NCBI GenBank assembly: GCA_031254105.1
Contig: JAIRVB010000051.1
Location: forward strand, 1 to 57,813
DNA: 57,813 bases
DNA from: Chitinispirillales bacterium
GTDB lineage: Bacteria; Fibrobacterota; Chitinivibrionia; Chitinivibrionales; Chitinispirillaceae
Reading direction: 5' to 3'
The stretch's first letter is position 1. Each line of letters opens with the position of its first letter. Both the position numbers and the translations under genes were made by a program. Positions 53,398 to 57,813 of this stretch are shown here, piece by piece. The notes under the pieces were generated by a model. That model did not search any database. It saw only the letters and a program-made list of their open reading frames with translations, and had not been told where the DNA came from.

Positions 53398-54382
53398 AAA
53401 AATAAGAGGTTTCTTACTTTCATTTTGGCTAACCCGTGAGTTATCATTTTTTATATACGGTAAAAAGGTATATAAAAAAACTATTGATAAAAAAATAGTT
53501 GCTTTTATTAAAGGTAGGCGTAAACTAAGCGAAAAACGAATTGATCATTTAATTATTTCATTAACATCTTTCCCGCAAAGAATTAGCGAAATTAAATACA
53601 CAATATATTCACTATTAGATCAAACGATTCTTCCAGAAAAAATCATACTTTGGCTTGCAGAAAGTCAATTTCCCAACAAAGAGCATGACTTACCAGAGGA
53701 ATTGTTATCTTTAAGAAAATTTGGACTTCTTATTAGTTGGTGTGAAGATATAAGATCGTATAAAAAGCTTATTCCCGCATTAGAATGGTTTCCCAAACAT
53801 TATATAGCAACTGCTGATGATGATTTATACTATAAAAAGACATGGTTAGAAAAATTGTGGCTTGAACATTTGAAATATCCTGACGATCTAATTTGTCATT
53901 TGGGAGCGAAAATACTTTTTAATGACAAGAAAGTATTACCGTATACTCAATGGATAAGATACATAAAAGGAAAATTGTTAGGTGAGCGAATACTCGTGTG
54001 CAGCGGTGGTGGTGCGCTTTATCATAAACGGTACTTGCACAATGACATTTGTAAAAAAGAGTTGTTTTTGAATTTGGCACCTTATGCTGACGATCTTTGG
54101 TTTTACTTTATGACGATACTAAACGACACAAAAATTCGAGTTGTCAAAAAACCATGTTTTAAAATTAAATATGTCGATCCGTATCGTGAATATGGATTGA
54201 ACAATGAATATACACTTTCGACAAATAACTTATATGCCAACTTTAATGACAAACAGTTGCAAAACATTATTGAACATTATCATATCAATTTGTATTCTTT
54301 AACAAATAAAAGTATAGTTGATTCATCTCTTAAAGATGTTGTTCCTGAATTGGGGACGCTTTCGTTATCTGATGTTAATTAA
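53387..54382 (+). CDS. Putative glycosyltransferase (GT-A, DDD motif)
   Basis: 331 residues. LIISLTSFPQRISEIKYTIYSLLDQTILPEKIILWLAE and YIATADDDLYYKKTWLEKLW are the family pattern, with the metal-binding DDD. CSGGGALYHKRYLH and YADDLWFYFMTI follow. It resembles uncharacterised transferases of capsule loci. TTG/ATG start in the overlap with the GT4 gene (ATGGCAAATAAAAA). Confidence 0.78.
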   Translation: MANKKIRGFLLSFWLTRELSFFIYGKKVYKKTIDKKIVAFIKGRRKLSEKRIDHLIISLTSFPQRISEIKYTIYSLLDQTILPEKIILWLAESQFPNKEHDLPEELLSLRKFGLLISWCEDIRSYKKLIPALEWFPKHYIATADDDLYYKKTWLEKLWLEHLKYPDDLICHLGAKILFNDKKVLPYTQWIRYIKGKLLGERILVCSGGGALYHKRYLHNDICKKELFLNLAPYADDLWFYFMTILNDTKIRVVKKPCFKIKYVDPYREYGLNNEYTLSTNNLYANFNDKQLQNIIEHYHINLYSLTNKSIVDSSLKDVVPELGTLSLSDVN

Positions 54383-54428
54383 CCTTTAGTGGTTGTTCAA
54401 TAGACACTAATTAAGGAGCATGAAAAAC

Positions 54429-55388
54429 ATGGAAGTCGAACAGAAACACACAACACCACATGCGAAAAAATTGGCAATAGTTACAATGTCTTACCGTGAT
54501 GATTTTGAGGAATGTGGATTACTTGTTAAGAGTATAGACATTTTTGTTGGCAATGAAATACTGCATTATATTGTCGTAAATGATGAAGATTTTAGATTGT
54601 TTCAAGCATACAATTATGGGCAACACAGAATACTGAAAAAATCTACAATTTTGCCTAAATATTTAGTAAGGCTGCCGTTTAAAATTTTTGGTCACAATTT
54701 TTGGATAAGCCCTTTTACTATACCTGTAAGGGGTTGGATAGTGCAACAAATATGTAAACTTGGTATATTTGAGGTAATTAATAAAGATATTGATGCTGTT
54801 TTAAATGTGGATTCAGAATCGGTTTTCTGCCGTCCATTTGATATTAATAGTTTCCTTTCTAATGGCAAATTTCCTCTGTTTATGATAAATTCAAACGAAT
54901 ATCACCATGATCATTATGTAAAATCAACCAAACGTCTTTTAAGAATTGATAAAGATATAACAGTTGCGTTACAATACAGCTACATAGTAGGGGGGGGTGA
55001 ATGTTTTACAAGAAAAAATTTGACATCTTTGTTAAAAAGAATAGGCGCAAAACAAATATTTCGGAGTTGGAAAATGAGGTTATGTAATACTTATAGATTT
55101 TCTGAATATAATTTGTATGGTATTTATGTGAATACATTTTTGGATGAGGAGGATCATTACTTGGCTCATATCGTGCATAATAAAGATAGACCTTTTCCAC
55201 TAATCAATATTATGACAAGTAGTACAGATTTTGAGAATAAAATTAAAGAATTTATGTCAAATGGTAAAGCCTTAGGACTATGGATGCAAAAACACAAAAG
55301 AAATAAAAAAACTGGTGGTTACTTGAGTTTTGGTAAAAGAAAAGAGATAATACAAAAATTTGGAAATTTTATAAATAGGGAGCAATAA
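54429..55388 (+). CDS. DUF6492 family protein (glycosyltransferase-like)
   Basis: About 319 residues from MEVEQKHTT, with AAGGAG ten bases before this ATG (the ATG at 54420 is too close to it). LAIVTMSYRDDFEECGLLVKSI, IDAVLNVDSESVFCRPFDI (DxD-like) and YIVGGGECFTRKNLTSLL fit DUF6492, whose members occur in polysaccharide loci. Likely a transferase. Confidence 0.75.
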   Translation: MEVEQKHTTPHAKKLAIVTMSYRDDFEECGLLVKSIDIFVGNEILHYIVVNDEDFRLFQAYNYGQHRILKKSTILPKYLVRLPFKIFGHNFWISPFTIPVRGWIVQQICKLGIFEVINKDIDAVLNVDSESVFCRPFDINSFLSNGKFPLFMINSNEYHHDHYVKSTKRLLRIDKDITVALQYSYIVGGGECFTRKNLTSLLKRIGAKQIFRSWKMRLCNTYRFSEYNLYGIYVNTFLDEEDHYLAHIVHNKDRPFPLINIMTSSTDFENKIKEFMSNGKALGLWMQKHKRNKKTGGYLSFGKRKEIIQKFGNFINREQ

Positions 55389-55394
55389 TAGTAA

Positions 55395-56285
55395 ATGATA
55401 ATCTTAAAAAGCATACTCCTCATTATCACACTCTTATCTTTTTCTATGATACAGTTTACTTGTGGCACAGAAGTGATTTATGTGGCAGGTGAAAAAGGTG
55501 AACCTGGTGAAAAAGGTGATCCTGGTGAAAAAGGTGATCCTGGTGAAAAAGGTGATCCTGGTGAAAAAGGTGATCCTGGTGAAAAAGGTGATCCTGGTGA
55601 AAAAGGTGATCCTGGTGTACCCAAAATTCAAAAGCGGGGTGGCGTTGTATTCACCTTTGATGATAGATTTGTGGACGCTTGGTATGATTTACATAGGTTA
55701 TTGGACGACACTGGTTGGAAAGCTACCTTTTTTATAAGTCGCTTTTATCAAAATACTTCTGAGCATATTGATAAATTGAAAAAAATGCAGGAGTACGGAC
55801 ATGAAATAGGGCATCATGGGCAAGGTCATCGACAAGCGGTAAATTATGTGCAGGAAAATGGGATTGAAGCTTATTTGGAAAATGAGATATATTCTCAAAA
55901 GCGGTTGATGGCCGAACACGGATTTCATCCAACAGCATTTGCGTATCCTTTCGGAAGCCGAAATACAACGATTGATTCTGTATTATTGAATGAATTCAAA
56001 ATTATTAGGGGAGTAACCAACGTTAGAAGTTCGGGTTACTACAACACTGGAGATAACCTCGTTTTTGGTTTAAGCATTGATGGGTTATCAGTGCCTACGG
56101 CATATGTTAAAGGTATTATTGACGAAGCAAGACGGGACGACAAGGTTGTAATTTTTTATGCACATGAAACCGTGCGATATATAACCGATAGTTATAAAAC
56201 AGAGATATTGGCAATGGTAGAATTAGTTAAATACGTAAACGACAACAACATGAACTTTGTAAAAATTTCAGACCTTAATCGTTAA
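55395..56285 (+). CDS. Lipoprotein polysaccharide deacetylase (NodB) with collagen-like repeat
   Basis: 296 residues. LKSILLIITLLSFSMIQFTC is a lipoprotein signal with Cys at about 23. Residues 32-73 are fourteen Gly-X-Y triplets (GEKGEP once, then GEKGDP six times), followed by a NodB domain: GGVVFTFDDRFVDAWYDLHRLL (TFDD metal Asp), GHEIGHHGQGH (metal His), FAYPFGSRN, and VVIFYAHETV near the end. It would deacetylate a cell-surface polysaccharide while tethered to a membrane through a collagen-like stalk. Last gene of the locus; the repeats may vary in number. Confidence 0.88.
   Translation: MIILKSILLIITLLSFSMIQFTCGTEVIYVAGEKGEPGEKGDPGEKGDPGEKGDPGEKGDPGEKGDPGEKGDPGVPKIQKRGGVVFTFDDRFVDAWYDLHRLLDDTGWKATFFISRFYQNTSEHIDKLKKMQEYGHEIGHHGQGHRQAVNYVQENGIEAYLENEIYSQKRLMAEHGFHPTAFAYPFGSRNTTIDSVLLNEFKIIRGVTNVRSSGYYNTGDNLVFGLSIDGLSVPTAYVKGIIDEARRDDKVVIFYAHETVRYITDSYKTEILAMVELVKYVNDNNMNFVKISDLNR
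55488..55613 (+). repeat. 18-nt tandem repeat, 7 units (collagen-like)
   Basis: GGTGAAAAAGGTGAACCT once, then GGTGAAAAAGGTGATCCT six times, with no base changes among the last six. The units are 18 bases, so copy-number change keeps the frame. Identity at third positions suggests recent expansion. Confidence 0.95.
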
Positions 56286-56324
56286 CAATCAGGGATTTAT
56301 AAAAACAGGAGGTGATCATTTCAA

Positions 56325-56417
56325 ATGCGTTATTTTACCACTATCTTTAAGATGTTTATATGTGTCTTGCTGCTTACATTTATCAAAACAGAGGGCATAG
56401 AGATTGTTGAGGAGTGA
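56325..56417 (+). CDS. 30-residue hydrophobic peptide, paralogue 1
   Basis: ATG 56325 to TGA 56417. MRYFTTIFKMFICVLLLTFI, then KTEGIEIVEE. One membrane-length hydrophobic stretch with a short basic start and an acidic tail. A strong ribosome site AGGAGGTGATC lies about ten bases upstream. A second copy at 57531-57623 shares 24 of 30 residues, and conservation starts at the ATG and ends at the stop, with flanks unrelated. It points into the 3' end of an Rpn nuclease gene, 23 bases away. It resembles type I toxin or small membrane proteins in size; function unknown. Confidence 0.7.
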   Translation: MRYFTTIFKMFICVLLLTFIKTEGIEIVEE

Positions 56418-56440
56418 GATGGATATGTGATCTGTGGATT

Positions 56441-57334
56441 TTACAGTTTCCCAATCTCTTCCTCACTCAACCCGGTAATTTTCGCGATTTTAGGTATTGC
56501 GAATTCATAATTTTTCATCTCTTTAGCGATTTTGCGTTGAGCATTGACGCTGCCTTCTATTCTACCTTTTTCCAAACCTTCTATTCTGCCTTCTTCTTTG
56601 CCTTCCAATTTCGCGGTGTATACGGTGCTTTCATTGCTGCGGCGTATGTCAACATACTCATCGTAGCGTTTCCGCTCCTCCGGACTCAAACTGCAATATT
56701 CCAGAACCTCGCTTGCTTCCGTTAAACCGGGAGCCTTAAAGTCAGGCTCAATCACGGAGTTCTTAAACAGATACATCCATTCGTCTAACTTGTCTTTGAC
56801 ATCATTATTGAAGCGATCAACCTTAAGCAGGTAAAATTCGGGGTAGATGTCTTTAATATCTATTTTTGCGAACTCCTCTTTCTGGCTGGGAGAGAGTTTG
56901 AGTTCATCGTCGTAATGCAAACCTTTGAAATTTGTTGTACCGTGATATATGTAATCTTTACCAACGCCTAAATCGAAGTAAACGATATTTATGGAATAGA
57001 CTTTTCTAACCATGGAATAGGGCATTCCCTTGTTTAGATAGTCTGTTATCGCTTTGCTTGAACCGAAGAGCATTCTGTGGAAATAATCTATTTCGGGTGT
57101 GAACTGAATTTCTATTATTGTTAAAGTGCCGTTTTCTTCCTCTGCTATTATATCAACCCGGTTGTACTTTTGCTCTTCTGTCTCTTTATCGCTTTCGCAG
57201 TCTTTAATGGTTTTAATTTTTATATCTTTGCCTAAGAGCGTAGTTAAGAAGCCCTCTAAAATTACATAGTTGGCTTTACGGCGCAATAAACTCTTTGCTG
57301 CCCAATCGAAAGATACAAGTGTGCGTTCGTTCAT
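56441..57334 (-). CDS. Rpn family PD-(D/E)XK nuclease (PF12784-like)
   Basis: 297 residues. FDWAAKSLLRRKANYVILEGFLTTLL is the Rpn start, RVDIIAEEENGTLTIIEIQFTPE holds D-x8-9-ExQ, the PD-(D/E)XK nuclease core, and YFHRMLFGSSKAITDYL follows. The C-terminal third contains repeated EGKEEGRIEGLEKGRIEGS and a small helical end LSEEEIGKL. E. coli Rpn proteins promote recombination and act in phage defence; some have intragenic antitoxins from internal starts. Convergent with the 30-residue peptide gene downstream. Confidence 0.88.
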   Translation of the reverse strand: MNERTLVSFDWAAKSLLRRKANYVILEGFLTTLLGKDIKIKTIKDCESDKETEEQKYNRVDIIAEEENGTLTIIEIQFTPEIDYFHRMLFGSSKAITDYLNKGMPYSMVRKVYSINIVYFDLGVGKDYIYHGTTNFKGLHYDDELKLSPSQKEEFAKIDIKDIYPEFYLLKVDRFNNDVKDKLDEWMYLFKNSVIEPDFKAPGLTEASEVLEYCSLSPEERKRYDEYVDIRRSNESTVYTAKLEGKEEGRIEGLEKGRIEGSVNAQRKIAKEMKNYEFAIPKIAKITGLSEEEIGKL

Positions 57335-57530
57335 ATCTCCTCATCTATTGCTATGCGTTTATAGAAAAAACACGCTTGCAGCGAAATTAACAATGAGAGT
57401 TGAAATGGGATGAAAAAACAGAGATTGAGAGAAACAACTTAATTATCAAAATAGTTTTTGCCGTCACCATTAACAAAATCCGTTTTGCGCGGAGAAAAGG
57501 ATAACCATTCTGGTTGAAAGAGAAAAAACA

Positions 57531-57623
57531 ATGCGTTATTTTATCACTATTTTTCAGCTGTTAATATGTGTCCTGCTGCTTACATTTATCAAAACAGAGG
57601 ACATAGAGAGCGTTGAGGAGTGA
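57531..57623 (+). CDS. 30-residue hydrophobic peptide, paralogue 2
   Basis: ATG 57531 to TGA 57623. MRYFITIFQLLICVLLLTFI, then KTEDIESVEE. Same length as paralogue 1 with six changes, mostly conservative in the membrane part, and several silent ones. The ribosome site is weaker (GAAAGAG about eight bases away). It lies 84 bases from the 3' end of a second Rpn gene, mirroring the first module. Confidence 0.65.
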   Translation: MRYFITIFQLLICVLLLTFIKTEDIESVEE

Positions 57624-57707
57624 GAACGCCGTCACTTCTCCCCTTTTCCGCATCTCTTTTATCATTTGTCACGGGAAAGGCCTTTGGAATAAATTAATAT
57701 TTTTGCC

Positions 57708-57813
57708 TCAACTAATCCCAAGCTTTTTCAAAGCTTCCTGTAAAGGTAAACCTTTTTCGATAAGTTCCGCAAGCTTTTTAGCGCCTTCTTTCTCGCCTTC
57801 TTCTCTGCCTTTT
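57708..57813 (-). CDS. Second Rpn-family nuclease, C-terminus only (partial)
   Basis: The minus strand from the window edge to TGA 57708-57710 encodes KGREEGEKEGAKKLAELIEK, then GLPLQEALKKLGIS. A Gly-Arg-Glu-Glu-Gly charged repeat followed by a short LPLxEALKKLGI helix is the usual C-terminus of Rpn/PD-(D/E)XK transposase-like proteins. The nuclease domain lies outside the window. Confidence 0.7.
   Translation of the reverse strand, partial: KGREEGEKEGAKKLAELIEKGLPLQEALKKLGIS

Noticed and set aside
55434-55737. Overlapping ORFs in the collagen-repeat region (repetitive Val-Lys-Lys or Thr-Phe-Phe-Thr frames)
   Set aside because: Any 18-base tandem repeat keeps other frames open; these are by-products of the repeat.

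Overview
The window looks like a chromosomal segment of a Gram-negative-type bacterium of moderate, somewhat AT-leaning base composition. Evidence for an outer membrane is a MlaE-type lipid permease, several lipoprotein signal peptides and a secreted polysaccharide locus. The gene set (rimP-nusA-infB-rbfA-nrnA-truB, pyrR-pyrB-pyrC, potABCD, scpA-scpB-mutS, a DUF5610-like protein, a CE2-like esterase) would fit a member of the Fibrobacterota/FCB neighbourhood, but no ribosomal RNA or other decisive marker is present, so the phylum is an inference.

Layout. 1-280: start of a lysine-rich protein running off the left edge. 280-8140: an accessory island. It holds a DUF2442/DUF4160 remnant, a DUF262-DUF1524 (GmrSD-like) protein, an AlbA_2/Schlafen-like regulator, a decayed DUF1016 (YhcG-like) nuclease, a pair of unknown small proteins, a PIN toxin with a small partner and a decayed KilA-N gene. 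Five same-orientation copies of a ~100-bp repeat, each centred on a GC-rich hairpin, sit one in each gap between modules, plus a sixth degenerate partial copy. 8143-15074: the translation/transcription operon rimP-nusA-infB-rbfA-nrnA-truB on the minus strand, with a promoter and a terminator-like hairpin in the leader. 15302-21401: a Fic protein with its own operator-like promoter, a mutarotase-fold protein and potA-B-C-D. 21716-27533: a DUF2279 protein, then ridA-scpA-scpB-mutS with overlapping or closely spaced genes.

27661-36957: an AAA ATPase behind a heptanucleotide tandem repeat, three small lipoproteins, an orphan MlaE permease, an ECF sigma/zinc anti-sigma pair behind a long hairpin, an SDR, an iron alcohol dehydrogenase and a CE2-like secreted esterase. 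37191-43836: a three-gene operon of unknown function, a radical SAM/SPASM protein, a DUF5610-like protein and pyrR-pyrB-pyrC. 44016-46872: thiE, a PPC-domain protein with a divergent small membrane ORF, two small HTH regulators and a fragment of a PF09820-type ATPase (phage or mobile debris).

46936-56285: a clearly AT-richer polysaccharide locus on the plus strand (split PssD/PssE-type transferase, Wzx flippase, methyltransferase, several glycosyltransferases, EpsG/Wzy-type polymerase, and a lipoprotein polysaccharide deacetylase carrying seven 18-nt collagen-like Gly-X-Y repeats). 56325-57813: a duplicated module in which a 30-residue hydrophobic peptide gene points at the 3' end of an Rpn-type PD-(D/E)XK nuclease gene; the second nuclease is cut by the window edge.

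The two items most likely to be new are the repeat-punctuated accessory cassette array (2.9-7.5 kb) and the duplicated peptide/Rpn module at the right end. Three or more short repeat families, listed below, occupy most of the larger intergenic gaps.
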